From Virgibacillus sp. NKC19-16 (GTDB lineage Bacteria; Bacillota; Bacilli; Bacillales; Amphibacillaceae), in assembly GCF_021560035.1 (NCBI RefSeq), contig NZ_CP074373.1:2042001-2106000 (forward strand): DNA of 64,000 nucleotides, in the 5' to 3' direction. Positions 46,567 to 55,547 of the stretch are shown piece by piece. Position numbers and translations under genes: made by a program. Position 1 is the first letter of the stretch, and each line of letters starts with the position of its first letter. The notes below the pieces were generated by a model. It had not been told where the DNA came from. It did no database searches and saw only the letters and a program-made list of their open reading frames with translations.

Positions 46567-46603
46567 GCAATAAAAGCGGAAATATAAGCTCCGCTTTTAT
46601 TGC
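46567..46603 (-). terminator. Terminator-like hairpin after greA
   Basis: A perfect 14-bp stem, GCAATAAAAGCGGA (46567-46580) with TCCGCTTTTATTGC (46590-46603). It ends greA transcription on the minus strand, though the following T-run is short. Confidence 0.75.
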
Positions 46604-46620
46604 CCTTTTTATCCGTGTTT

Positions 46621-47097
46621 TTATTCTACCTTTACAATCTTCACTTGAATATCTCCTCCAGGTGTTGCTACAGCAACCTCTGTACCGATTTCATGGCCAA
46701 TAAGACTTTTAGCCATTGGAGAATCATTTGAAATTTTCCCTTCGAATGGATCCGCTTCCGCACTACCTACAATCCTGTATGTCTCTTCTTCTCCATCCGG
46801 TAATTCTTTAAATGTTACCGATTTACCTAATGAGACGATATCCGGATTATCATTATCATTTTCAATAATAACTGCATTACGAATCATTTTTTCAACTTGG
46901 GCAATGCGTGATTCAACAAATGCTTGTTCATCTTTTGCCGCATCATATTCAGAGTTCTCCGATAGGTCACCGAAGTCCCGAGCAACTTTTATACGTTCAA
47001 CTACTTCTTGTCTTTTCGTTGTTTTTAACTCGTGCAACTCTTCTTCTATTTTCTCTTTACCCTCTTGAGTCATATAATAACTTTTCTCTATTGCCAT
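46621..47097 (-). CDS. greA: Transcription elongation factor GreA
   Basis: GreA rescues backtracked RNA polymerase by stimulating transcript cleavage. N-terminal coiled coil ([26 protein letters not shown] and [18 protein letters not shown] with the catalytic acidic tip) and C-terminal FKBP-like domain with [25 protein letters not shown] at 47097 follows AAGGAG at 8 bases; 158 residues. Confidence 0.97.
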   Translation of the reverse strand: MAIEKSYYMTQEGKEKIEEELHELKTTKRQEVVERIKVARDFGDLSENSEYDAAKDEQAFVESRIAQVEKMIRNAVIIENDNDNPDIVSLGKSVTFKELPDGEEETYRIVGSAEADPFEGKISNDSPMAKSLIGHEIGTEVAVATPGGDIQVKIVKVE

Positions 47098-47237
47098 TAA
47101 AAACACTCCTTCTACTATTCACTGGTACATTCAAAATGAGCAATGTTTCACAGTTGCTCAAGGGTTACACATATAATTTATTAAATATTACTATGGCAGA
47201 TTTTAATTTATTTATCAATACTTTTATAAAAGTATTT

Positions 47238-47879
47238 TTAACTACTTTTCGACAAAATTGTTTCTATTTTTGTGGCCATAATATCAATTGCCACATGATT
47301 TTGCCCACCTTCCGGGATAATGATATCTGCATAACGCTTCGTCGGTTCTATGAATTGTAGATGTGATGGTCGAACATTGTCTATATATTGTTCAATGACC
47401 GAATCCAATGTTCTCCCACGTTCTTTTATATCTCTTAGAAGGCGCCTGATAATTCTTAGATCTGCATCTGTATCAACAAACACTTTAATATCCATTAAAT
47501 CAACCAATCGTGGATCATCTAATATAAGGATGCCTTCCAATATTATGACATCCTTAGGCTCGACCGGAATCACTTCGTTAGAGCGCGTATGAATTTTATA
47601 ATCATAGACTGGTTTTTCAATTGCTTCTCGATTCATTAACTTATGAAGATGATCAATTAATAAATCATTATCGAATGCAAGTGGATGATCATAATTTGTG
47701 TTAAGTCTTTCCTCTAAAGGTAAATGACTTTGATCTTTATAATAATAATCCTGTTCAATAACAAGGATTGTTTTATCAGAAAATCGTTCGCATATGGAAT
47801 TTGTTACGGAAGTTTTCCCACTTCCACTCCCGCCTGCTACGCCGATAACAACAGGTTTATCCTGCATTATTAATTTCAT
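47238..47879 (-). CDS. udk: Uridine kinase
   Basis: Phosphorylates uridine and cytidine in pyrimidine salvage. P-loop [25 protein letters not shown], and [27 protein letters not shown] are typical. The start is uncertain: ATG at 47879 has GGTGA five bases upstream and is used here; ATG at 47867 is also possible. The frame overlaps the end of trmR at the upstream side. Confidence 0.95.
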   Translation of the reverse strand: MKLIMQDKPVVIGVAGGSGSGKTSVTNSICERFSDKTILVIEQDYYYKDQSHLPLEERLNTNYDHPLAFDNDLLIDHLHKLMNREAIEKPVYDYKIHTRSNEVIPVEPKDVIILEGILILDDPRLVDLMDIKVFVDTDADLRIIRRLLRDIKERGRTLDSVIEQYIDNVRPSHLQFIEPTKRYADIIIPEGGQNHVAIDIMATKIETILSKSS

Positions 47880-47884
47880 CCCCT

Positions 47885-48526
47885 TCACCAATTTTTAAGA
47901 CTTATCGCAACTCCATCACCAATAGGAACGATAGATGTTGTATAATCTGGATGTTTCGTGAGCCAATCATTGTAGTTTTGAATACGCTCAACCATTTTTT
48001 TATGTCGGGAATGGGCTTCTTCAGGATGAACTACATACCCCTTAAATAATACATTATCGGAAAGTATTAAGCCACCATTTTCTAACATCGGGCTGGCAAG
48101 CTCAAAAAAACGTTTGTATTGCCCTTTTGCTGCATCAATGAAAATAAGATCAAATGATTCCTTTTTCGCTGCCATAGCTTCTATCTTTTCTAATGCATCT
48201 CCATGAACAACAGTAATATTACCTGTTTTATTCTGCTGTTTTATATGTTGAACTGCTTTTTCATACCGCGCATTGTCTCTTTCAATCGTTACAATGGATA
48301 CTTTCGGGTATGCTTCAACCATTCGTAATGCAGAATAACCGATTGCTGTACCAATTTCGAGTATCCGCTTTGGTTTAGTTAATTTAATCAATAGCATGAT
48401 AAAATCCATACTAACTGGATCCATTATTGGCACATTTTCTTTTTTTGCTTCTTTTTCCATTTCCATTACCCAGTCTTCTTGTATTGGCAATAATTTAGTT
48501 AAATAAGTTGCTAGCTGTCCTTCCAT
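47885..48526 (-). CDS. trmR: tRNA 5-hydroxyuridine methyltransferase TrmR
   Basis: A catechol O-methyltransferase-fold enzyme (YrrM) that in B. subtilis makes 5-methoxyuridine at tRNA position 34. SAM-binding [15 protein letters not shown] and [15 protein letters not shown] are present. 213 residues, ATG after AGAGGT. In B. subtilis the hydroxylation genes trhP1 and trhP2 lie between trmR and udk; here udk follows at once. Confidence 0.92.
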   Translation of the reverse strand: MEGQLATYLTKLLPIQEDWVMEMEKEAKKENVPIMDPVSMDFIMLLIKLTKPKRILEIGTAIGYSALRMVEAYPKVSIVTIERDNARYEKAVQHIKQQNKTGNITVVHGDALEKIEAMAAKKESFDLIFIDAAKGQYKRFFELASPMLENGGLILSDNVLFKGYVVHPEEAHSRHKKMVERIQNYNDWLTKHPDYTTSIVPIGDGVAISLKNW

Positions 48527-48560
48527 GCTATACCTCTTTTTGATCTTATATTAACGAGCT

Positions 48561-49679
48561 TTATTCAATATGCTCTTCACTGTATTCTAAATGTTCTTCA
48601 TAGGTTTCAGCGTAATATATACTTCCTTCACCGTCATGCAGGAAATATAAATAATCGGATTCCTCAGGATTAACAACTGCTTCCAATGCACTCTCTGCAA
48701 AATTTGATATCGGACCTATTGGCAAAGCCTCTACCTGATACGTATTATACGGAGAATCAACTTCTAGATCCTCATGCAAAACGGTATCCTTATGCTCTCC
48801 TAATGCGTATAAGACAGTTGGATCCGTCTGCAGGGGCATTCCCTCTTCCAATCGATTATAAAATACGCCGGAAATTTTATTACGCTGATCTTCCATACCT
48901 GTCTCTTTTTCTATGATAGACGCAAATGTTATTGCTTCATGGACACTAAGATCCTGTTCTGCGATTTCATCCATATAGGGCTCAACCACAGATTCTGTTT
49001 GTGCGAGCATTTTCTCTACTATAGAAGTCACACTTGGTTCATCCGTATAAAAGTTATATGTCGCAGCATACAGATACCCTTCCAAAGGTGTCCGGATAGA
49101 TGGGTCCATGATGTCACTTGTTAGAATAGTTGGATATGCTTCGATTAACTCATCTATATATTCAGGATCATTTACCTGATCGAGAAAATCTTCCTTACTA
49201 AAATGCAGGTTTTCTGCATAAATTTCTGCTATTTCGTCAATATTTAGTCCTTCTGGAATCGTAATAGTATGAATAGGTTCTTCCATAATTCGTCCATTTT
49301 TCAATGAGTCAATAATCTCGTCCATTGTCATAGATGGGGAAAATGTATACTCCCCAGCCTGAAAGTTAGACTCGTTATTAAATTGTACGTAAAAACGAAA
49401 GATGCGACTGTCTTTAATTAAACCATTTTCCTCCAGTATCTCTGCTATTGCAGATGAAGAGGATCCAATAGGAATAGCAACTTCTACTTCTTCCTCACTC
49501 TCAGGCTCAACTGGCGCAAGTGCAGAGTTAATGTACAAATACCCCGAAATACCGCCAGCAATAAGGATAAGAATGAGTGCTATAATTATAATTGCAACTA
49601 CTTTACGAACCGTTGTAGCTTCATCGAATCGCAAAATTAAATTGTCTTTATAACTGCCTATTTTTTTCTTCTTAGACAT
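48561..49679 (-). CDS. mltG: Endolytic murein transglycosylase MltG
   Basis: A membrane-anchored lytic transglycosylase that ends new glycan strands. Cytoplasmic basic N-terminus, one membrane helix ([24 protein letters not shown], about 27-50), a LysM-like region and the YceG domain with ASIIEKETGMEDQRNKISGVFYNRL (catalytic Glu) and LQTDPTVLYALG. 372 residues. Confidence 0.95.
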   Translation of the reverse strand: MSKKKKIGSYKDNLILRFDEATTVRKVVAIIIIALILILIAGGISGYLYINSALAPVEPESEEEVEVAIPIGSSSSAIAEILEENGLIKDSRIFRFYVQFNNESNFQAGEYTFSPSMTMDEIIDSLKNGRIMEEPIHTITIPEGLNIDEIAEIYAENLHFSKEDFLDQVNDPEYIDELIEAYPTILTSDIMDPSIRTPLEGYLYAATYNFYTDEPSVTSIVEKMLAQTESVVEPYMDEIAEQDLSVHEAITFASIIEKETGMEDQRNKISGVFYNRLEEGMPLQTDPTVLYALGEHKDTVLHEDLEVDSPYNTYQVEALPIGPISNFAESALEAVVNPEESDYLYFLHDGEGSIYYAETYEEHLEYSEEHIE

Positions 49680-49754
49680 ACATATCCCCCTTTCATCCGC
49701 TATATTATACTAAAAATCAATGGGATATTCCATCATCATCTAAGTATAAAAGAG

Positions 49755-49784
49755 TAGCTGATGTCCGAATCCAGACATCAGCTA
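49755..49784 (-). terminator. Terminator of the alaS-yrzL-ruvX-yrzB operon
   Basis: Perfect 11-bp stem TAGCTGATGTC with GACATCAGCTA, 8-base loop, followed on the minus strand by CTCTTTTA; it lies 33 bases past yrzB. Confidence 0.8.
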
Positions 49785-49817
49785 ATTAGGTTATTCAAAA
49801 AGCCATTAACCCTGTTA

Positions 49818-50105
49818 TTACCCTTCGTTTTCTTCGTCTGTTAATGCATGCAATGTTTCTTCAACCATTTCCCATTCTTCATCTGATTCAATAGGAAATA
49901 AGGATAGATCATCATCATCTTTGGTCTTTTCTTCATAACGAAAAGCATAAACCTCAACTTCTTCATCTTCTGATCTTTCAACCGGAATTAAAGCAATATA
50001 GGAATGTTCTGTTTGGTCTACATCAAACGTAAAAAGAACCTCAAATAAATGTTCTTCCCCGTTTTCATCCGGTATAATGATCCGTTCCTTTTCTTCAAGT
50101 GCCAT
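49818..50105 (-). CDS. yrzB: YrzB family protein (DUF1292)
   Basis: A 95-residue acidic DUF1292 protein (IIIPDENGEEHLFEVLFTFDVDQTEHSYIALIPVE ... FPIESDEEWEMVEETLHAL). Function unknown; the gene is almost always next to ruvX and yrzL in Firmicutes, as here. Confidence 0.93.
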   Translation of the reverse strand: MALEEKERIIIPDENGEEHLFEVLFTFDVDQTEHSYIALIPVERSEDEEVEVYAFRYEEKTKDDDDLSLFPIESDEEWEMVEETLHALTDEENEG

Positions 50106-50117
50106 TATTTCACTCCT

Positions 50118-50531
50118 TTACTTTTGATCGAGGTATCCTTGCAGAATCATTACTGCAGCCACTTTGTCTATAACTTTTTTCCTCTTTTTTCTACTTACAT
50201 CTGCTTTTAGTAACACACGTTCAGCTGCAACGGTTGTTAATCGTTCATCCCATAGTACAGCAGGAATCCCGTGGGTTTCTTCTATATGCTTTGCGTATCT
50301 CTCTGATGCCTGTCCACGTTCACCAATTGTACCATTCATGTTTTTAGGTAAGCCAACTATAGCCTTTCCAATTTCATGCTCTGCTATTATTTCCTTCAAT
50401 GCTGCGTCTGCAGAACTAATGTCTGCTTCATCCCATTTAAGGGTTGTTAAGCCCTGAGCGGTCCACCCAAGTGCATCACTTACAGCAATACCAATGGTTT
50501 TGGAACCAACATCTAAACCGATGATTTTCAT
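50118..50531 (-). CDS. ruvX: Holliday junction resolvase-like RuvX (YqgF family)
   Basis: An RNase H-fold nuclease of the YqgF family, implicated in 16S rRNA 5' processing and proposed as a resolvase. [29 protein letters not shown] and [12 protein letters not shown] with the expected acidic residues are present. 137 residues; ATG directly follows the yrzL stop region. Confidence 0.94.
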   Translation of the reverse strand: MKIIGLDVGSKTIGIAVSDALGWTAQGLTTLKWDEADISSADAALKEIIAEHEIGKAIVGLPKNMNGTIGERGQASERYAKHIEETHGIPAVLWDERLTTVAAERVLLKADVSRKKRKKVIDKVAAVMILQGYLDQK

Positions 50532-50798
50532 CTATTCTTCCTTTTGTTGTTCTAAATAAAATTTTACCAGTTCCTCAATAACTTCATCACGTTCGACTTT
50601 GCGAATTAAGTTCCGAGCATCCTTATATCTTGGGATGTATGCAGGGTCACCTGATAATAGATAACCCACAATTTGATTAATCGGGTTATACCCTTTTTCT
50701 TGAAGTGCTTCATGCACTGTAAAGACGATTTCTCTAATGTCGTGATCAAATGGTTCTTCCGAAAAATTAAATTTCATCGTTTTATCAATAGAGCTCAT
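50532..50798 (-). CDS. yrzL: IreB family regulatory protein (YrzL, UPF0297)
   Basis: An 88-residue protein of the UPF0297/IreB family; in Enterococcus IreB is a phosphoprotein target of the PASTA kinase IreK. Conserved [61 protein letters not shown] pattern is present, including the N-terminal Thr. 175 bases of AT-rich sequence without a recognised feature separate it from alaS. Confidence 0.93.
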   Translation of the reverse strand: MSSIDKTMKFNFSEEPFDHDIREIVFTVHEALQEKGYNPINQIVGYLLSGDPAYIPRYKDARNLIRKVERDEVIEELVKFYLEQQKEE

Positions 50799-50973
50799 CG
50801 TGACACCTCATTCTTAGAATAACTTAAGTAATAGCTTTTTATAGTGAGTGGCAAAAGCTTTTTAACCCTTAAAAATTTATCTTTTAACGACCAAATTTTA
50901 CCTTCACTAGCTAGTTTAACATGTTTTCAGGATTTATTATATCTTTTTCTATTGATTATGACAGAGACTGTTT

Positions 50974-53613
50974 TTATTTTACATTTTCACTTATATATTG
51001 CTCCACAAAACGGAGTGCTGCGTCTATTTTTTCTGGATCTTTTCCGCCAGCTTGGGCCATGTCCGGGCGTCCGCCACCACCGCCACCGCAAATACTGGCC
51101 GCCTGTTTGATCAGGTTACCTGCATGGAAACCACGATCTATTAAATCCTTTGATACACCCGCAGCCAATTGTACCTTTTGATTATTTTCCGCAGCCAATA
51201 ATATGATGCCTGAATCAAGCTTTTGTTTTAAATCATCCACCATGTTCCTCAGCTGGTTCATATCTTTTACATTTACCTGAGTAGCGAGTAAGTTTACATC
51301 ACCTGCTTTTTTCACTTGATTCAATATAGCTGAAGCTTCTACGTTAGCGAGCTTGGCACTCAATGACTCATTTCCCTTTTGAAGGGTCTTTATTTCCTGG
51401 AACAGGCCTTCAATACGTTCCGGCAGATTTTCTTCATTCGTTTTAACTAATTGTGCTGAGTCCTGCAGTAAGTTTACTTTATCTGTTAAAAATTCATAGG
51501 CATGCTTACTGGTAACAGCTTCAATTCTTCTTATCCCAGCACCTATACCACCTTCAGAGACAATTTTAAACAAACCGATTTCGGATGTGTTTTGAACATG
51601 TGTGCCTCCACATAATTCTATACTGTAATCCCCAATTTGTACAACCCGTACGATATCTCCATATTTTTCTCCGAATAATGCCATTGCCCCCATCTCTTTT
51701 GCTTCTTCTATTTTTTTATTATCAATAAAAAGTGATAGGGAGCTCCATATTTTTTCATTTACAATTTGCTCAATTTCTTGTAAAGCCTCTTTTGACACAG
51801 CAGTGAAATGGGAGAAATCAAAGCGTAATCTGTCAGGTGTTACGAGTGAGCCCGCTTGATTAACATGGTCGCCGAGCACATCCTTCAGTGCTTGATGCAA
51901 GAGATGTGTTGCCGTATGATGCTTAATAATAGACGTGCGGAATCTGCTATCAACTATTGCCTTTACCTGATCTCCCGTAGAAGGCACTCCGTCCTTTACA
52001 GTCATACGGTGAACATGTTGTCCCTTAGGAGATTTCTGTACATCTTCAATATAAGCAGACGCATGATCTGCATAAATCCAGCCTTTATCGGCTATCTGAC
52101 CACCGCTTTCAGCATAAAACGGCGTTTCCTTAAGAAAAATAAATACATCATCGCCCGCATTAGCTGATTCTACTTCTTCTTTTCCATTTATAATGGCTTC
52201 GATTCTGGTTTCTATCTCTAGGTAATCATAGCCGATAAACGTACTATCTACATCTACTTCACTTAAAATACCTTCCTGTACTTGCATGGAATCAACCTTC
52301 TGGCGTGCATTTCTGGCCCGCTCACGCTGCTTTTCCATTTCAGTATTGAAACCTTCTTCATCAATGGTAAAGCCTTGCTGCTCGACATATTCTTCGGTTA
52401 ATTCCTTAGGAAATCCATACGTATCATACAAGCGAAAAACTTCTACACCAGGAAAGACAGTACTTCCTTTACTTTTTTCTTTTTCTATAATAGATGTTAA
52501 TATTTCGAGTCCATCATTTAGGGTTTCATGAAAACGTTCTTCTTCCACTCTTACAATATTTTCAACAAATTCTTTTTGTTTTAAAACCTCTGGATAGAAA
52601 TCTTTCATAATTTCTCCAACCGTTTGGACTAACTCATGCATGAATGGTTTCTCTATACCGATTTCTTTTGCAAAACGAACAGCTCTTCGAAGCAATCGCC
52701 GTAACACATAACCTCGTCCCTCATTTGATGGAACTGCCCCATCAGCTATAGCAAAACTTACGGTACGAATATGATCTGCAATTACCTTGAATGCCGTATC
52801 ACTTTCTACTCCCTTTCCATACGTAGTTGCTGCTAAAACTTGAGTTTTGCGAATAATAGGCATGAATAAATCTGTTTCAAAATTTGTTGGTTTGTCCTGA
52901 ATTACGGAAACCATTCGTTCCAGACCAAGACCGGTATCAATGTTCTTCTTAGGAAGTGGGGTATACGTGTGATCCGGATTATGATTAAACTGGGAAAACA
53001 CTAAGTTCCATATTTCCAAATAGCGTTCATTTTCTCCGCCAGGGTAAAGCTCTGGATCACTTGGATCATCCCCATATTTTTCTCCGCGGTCATAGAATAT
53101 TTCCGTATTTGGTCCACTAGGCCCCTCACCAATATCCCAAAAATTCTCTTCCAAGCGTATAATACGTTCCTTTGGAATTTGGATATCATTTAACCAAATA
53201 TCATAGGCCTCATCGTCCTCAGGATGTACTGTCACGGATAATAATTTATCATCAAAGCCTATCCATTTCTCACTGGTTAAAAACTCCCAAGCCCATTCAA
53301 TCGCCTCTTTTTTAAAATACTCACCGATGGAGAAATTCCCAAGCATTTCGAAAAACGTATGATGTCTTGCCGTATACCCTACATTTTCAATGTCATTTGT
53401 ACGAATTGCCTTTTGTGCATTGACAATACGCGGATTATCCGGAATAATGCGACCATCAAAGTATTTCTTTAAAGTTGCTACCCCACTGTTTATCCACAAT
53501 AATGTTGGATCTTCCTTAGGGACCAATGAAGCACTTGGTTCAACACGATGTCCTTTTTCTTTAAAAAAATCAATAAACATTTGCCTTACTTCAGCCGATG
53601 TTAACTGTTTCAT
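50974..53613 (-). CDS. alaS: Alanyl-tRNA synthetase
   Basis: Charges tRNA-Ala and edits mischarged Ser/Gly. The class II core ([33 protein letters not shown]), the editing domain with zinc-binding [17 protein letters not shown] and [13 protein letters not shown], and the C-Ala domain ending [15 protein letters not shown] are all present. 879 residues. Controlled by a T-box leader; a repeat copy separates the leader from the start codon. Confidence 0.97.
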   Translation of the reverse strand: MKQLTSAEVRQMFIDFFKEKGHRVEPSASLVPKEDPTLLWINSGVATLKKYFDGRIIPDNPRIVNAQKAIRTNDIENVGYTARHHTFFEMLGNFSIGEYFKKEAIEWAWEFLTSEKWIGFDDKLLSVTVHPEDDEAYDIWLNDIQIPKERIIRLEENFWDIGEGPSGPNTEIFYDRGEKYGDDPSDPELYPGGENERYLEIWNLVFSQFNHNPDHTYTPLPKKNIDTGLGLERMVSVIQDKPTNFETDLFMPIIRKTQVLAATTYGKGVESDTAFKVIADHIRTVSFAIADGAVPSNEGRGYVLRRLLRRAVRFAKEIGIEKPFMHELVQTVGEIMKDFYPEVLKQKEFVENIVRVEEERFHETLNDGLEILTSIIEKEKSKGSTVFPGVEVFRLYDTYGFPKELTEEYVEQQGFTIDEEGFNTEMEKQRERARNARQKVDSMQVQEGILSEVDVDSTFIGYDYLEIETRIEAIINGKEEVESANAGDDVFIFLKETPFYAESGGQIADKGWIYADHASAYIEDVQKSPKGQHVHRMTVKDGVPSTGDQVKAIVDSRFRTSIIKHHTATHLLHQALKDVLGDHVNQAGSLVTPDRLRFDFSHFTAVSKEALQEIEQIVNEKIWSSLSLFIDNKKIEEAKEMGAMALFGEKYGDIVRVVQIGDYSIELCGGTHVQNTSEIGLFKIVSEGGIGAGIRRIEAVTSKHAYEFLTDKVNLLQDSAQLVKTNEENLPERIEGLFQEIKTLQKGNESLSAKLANVEASAILNQVKKAGDVNLLATQVNVKDMNQLRNMVDDLKQKLDSGIILLAAENNQKVQLAAGVSKDLIDRGFHAGNLIKQAASICGGGGGGRPDMAQAGGKDPEKIDAALRFVEQYISENVK

Positions 53614-53690
53614 TTATTACCCTCCTTATAAAACATTGAAAATAAAAGATGTTGTCTAAAAGATTGGGACTGCACCAAAGGTTCGGCCCA

Positions 53691-53871
53691 CCAAAAACAT
53701 TTGTTGCTATTGCACAAAGGATATAAACTGCCTTGTATCTTGATATGCCTGTAATCCACTGCTACGGAAATACACTTCGCTCACCCGAACGGCGATTATA
53801 GCAAACAACACTTACGCTACAGTTTCTAGCAACTGCGAAGATTAAAAGCAACAATACTTACGAAAAGAGCC
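53691..53871. repeat. Interspersed palindromic repeat, copy B (core deleted)
   Basis: Related to copy A in reverse orientation: CAAAGGATATAAACTG, GTATCTTGATATGC, GGAAATACACTTCGCT, then CACCCGAACGGCGATTATAGC. The GC-rich core found in A and C (GCTTTCCGCGGGCGGC...) is absent exactly between CTTCGCT and CACCCGAA. Its outer part AGCAACAATACTTACGAAAAGAGCC matches, in reverse, the left edge of copy C. It lies in the 5' UTR of alaS, downstream of the T-box terminator. Confidence 0.8.
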
Positions 53872-53880
53872 AAAATAAAA

Positions 53881-54127
53881 AATCCCCTCCCTGTATCACT
53901 ACAGGGACGAGACAAGCGCGGTACCACCCTAATTATGAACAATAAAAAATTATTCATCACTCAGTCATGTTAACGGTATGAAACCGACGGGTATTAACCG
54001 TACTCCAGTTTAGCTTTCCATGACTCTGCATTTAGGATTTTTTCCAGCCAAATGAAAATCCCTCTCTTTAAACCGAACGCCACGTACTCATAACCTTCAG
54101 GGCGCATTAACTTATATAATCTTAGCG
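53881..54127 (-). promoter_or_regulatory. T-box leader of alaS
   Basis: Minus-strand leader with the T-box sequence AGGGTGGTACCGCG (53917-53930), followed by a terminator hairpin (TCCCTGTA-GTGA-TACAGGGA, with weaker outer pairs, 53881-53909) and TTTTTT. The upstream stems are present but I could not fix the specifier codon; a GCT in GGAAAGCTAAACTGGAG would suit alanine. It should allow alaS expression when tRNA-Ala is uncharged. Confidence 0.92.
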
Positions 54128-54129
54128 AT

Positions 54130-54158
54130 AGTATAAGAAACTTTTAGACGAATGTCAA
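54130..54158 (-). promoter_or_regulatory. Sigma-A promoter of the alaS T-box transcript
   Basis: TTGACA (54153-54158), 17 bases, TATACT (54130-54135) on the minus strand. The -35 box overlaps the yrrI stop codon (54155-54157). Confidence 0.85.
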
Positions 54159-55225
54159 TCAATACTGCGTCTCATTGCTAGGATATGTTCTGTGACCACC
54201 TTACCTATTGTTAATAGAGGTACGGCGACAATCAACCCAATGACCCCAAACAAATCCCCACCTAATAATAAAGCAAATATAATCGCGATTGGATGGATAT
54301 TAATACTTTTCCCGACAATATATGGTGATAACAAATTCCCTTCAATAATCTGGATAACTAATATCGCAATACTCACAAATATAACTAATTCCCAGGACGT
54401 TGTAAGCGCAATAGCCACCACTGGAACGGCTCCTATAATTGGTCCGAAATAAGGAATAAGATTAGTAATCCCCATAATAATTGCTAACAACAGCGCATAA
54501 TTTATGTTTAAAAACTGGAAAACAATCCATGTTGCTAGACTAACAAATAACGAAACAAGTAATTGCCCACGTATATAATTTCCCAAGCTCTTATCAATAG
54601 CATAAACTAGTTCTCCTGTCTGCGGCCGATATTTCCTCGGGATAAATTTCTTAAAGTAATCCTTTAGTTTATGATAATCCTTCAGGAAATAAAATACGAG
54701 TACAGGGATGACAGTAAGAAATATAATCGCATCAAAAATCCTTGTAACGCCACCGACTAGTTTATCCAATATATTTTCCAGCCCAGTCTCAACCCTTGTG
54801 ATCAATGCGTCTATCTTATCATGAACTGCCTCCGGTAAAAATGATGTGTATTCATATAACTGATAAATGAGATTTTCGTACATATCAATTAAAACGGGCA
54901 ATTGCTCATTTAAATCCTGTAGCTGATGGATTACAGCAGGATAAACACGGTAAATTAAATAAGCTGAACCACCAAGAAATAATATATAAATGGAAAGTAT
55001 AGCTAATCCTCTTGGTATATTGTAGTTATGCAATTTTTTTATGACGGGGTAAAGAAGATAGGCGATTAACAGCGAAACAAGAAATGGAGATAACAACCGC
55101 AATATAAATGAAAAAAAGGCTCCATATAATGGGAACAGATTAACAAGTAAATAGATAAATAAAAAAACAAAAATACCGGTGATAAGCCAGTAAAGAAAAC
55201 GTATTGCTTTTTTATTTTGGATCAT
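54155..55225 (-). CDS. yrrI: AI-2E family transporter-like membrane protein (YrrI)
   Basis: A 356-residue member of the AI-2E transporter/PerM family, with about seven to eight helices and the conserved C-terminal region NLIPYFGPIIGAVPVVAIAL and IEGNLLSPYIVGKSINIHPIAIIFALLLGG. Substrate unknown; some relatives are Na+/H+ antiporters, others export signals, and this cannot be decided here. Position between alaS and recD2 matches B. subtilis yrrI. Confidence 0.88.
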   Translation of the reverse strand: MIQNKKAIRFLYWLITGIFVFLFIYLLVNLFPLYGAFFSFILRLLSPFLVSLLIAYLLYPVIKKLHNYNIPRGLAILSIYILFLGGSAYLIYRVYPAVIHQLQDLNEQLPVLIDMYENLIYQLYEYTSFLPEAVHDKIDALITRVETGLENILDKLVGGVTRIFDAIIFLTVIPVLVFYFLKDYHKLKDYFKKFIPRKYRPQTGELVYAIDKSLGNYIRGQLLVSLFVSLATWIVFQFLNINYALLLAIIMGITNLIPYFGPIIGAVPVVAIALTTSWELVIFVSIAILVIQIIEGNLLSPYIVGKSINIHPIAIIFALLLGGDLFGVIGLIVAVPLLTIGKVVTEHILAMRRSID

Positions 55226-55273
55226 ATAAATCTCCCCTTAGTACAAAAGTGATTTTGCTTTTGCAGCTAAAGG

Positions 55274-55465
55274 TTACCATTGCATTTTTCTTTCTTCTTC
55301 AGAAAACAGATCATTAAGAGAACTCAAGGAACCATCCGCTTCTACTTGATGGATTGTTAATTCATTATTGATCACAGACATCTCAATAAAACACGTCCAG
55401 CAATAATAGTCTTGTGTACCAATTTTGCCTATATCCTTCCCATTACAATTCGGGCAACGCATCAT
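55274..55465 (-). CDS. Small zinc-ribbon protein
   Basis: A 63-residue protein with two CxxC motifs, CPNCNGKDIG and CWTCF, forming a likely zinc ribbon, then an acidic tail. It lies between recD2 and yrrI, where Bacillus carries small yrz genes; I do not assign a symbol. Function unknown. Confidence 0.8.
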   Translation of the reverse strand: MMRCPNCNGKDIGKIGTQDYYCWTCFIEMSVINNELTIHQVEADGSLSSLNDLFSEEERKMQW

Positions 55466-55547
55466 ACATATAAACTCCTCTATTAAATAAATTTATTATG
55501 TTATGCTAACCCGTTTTTTTATAAAATATACATTTAATCATAGAAAA

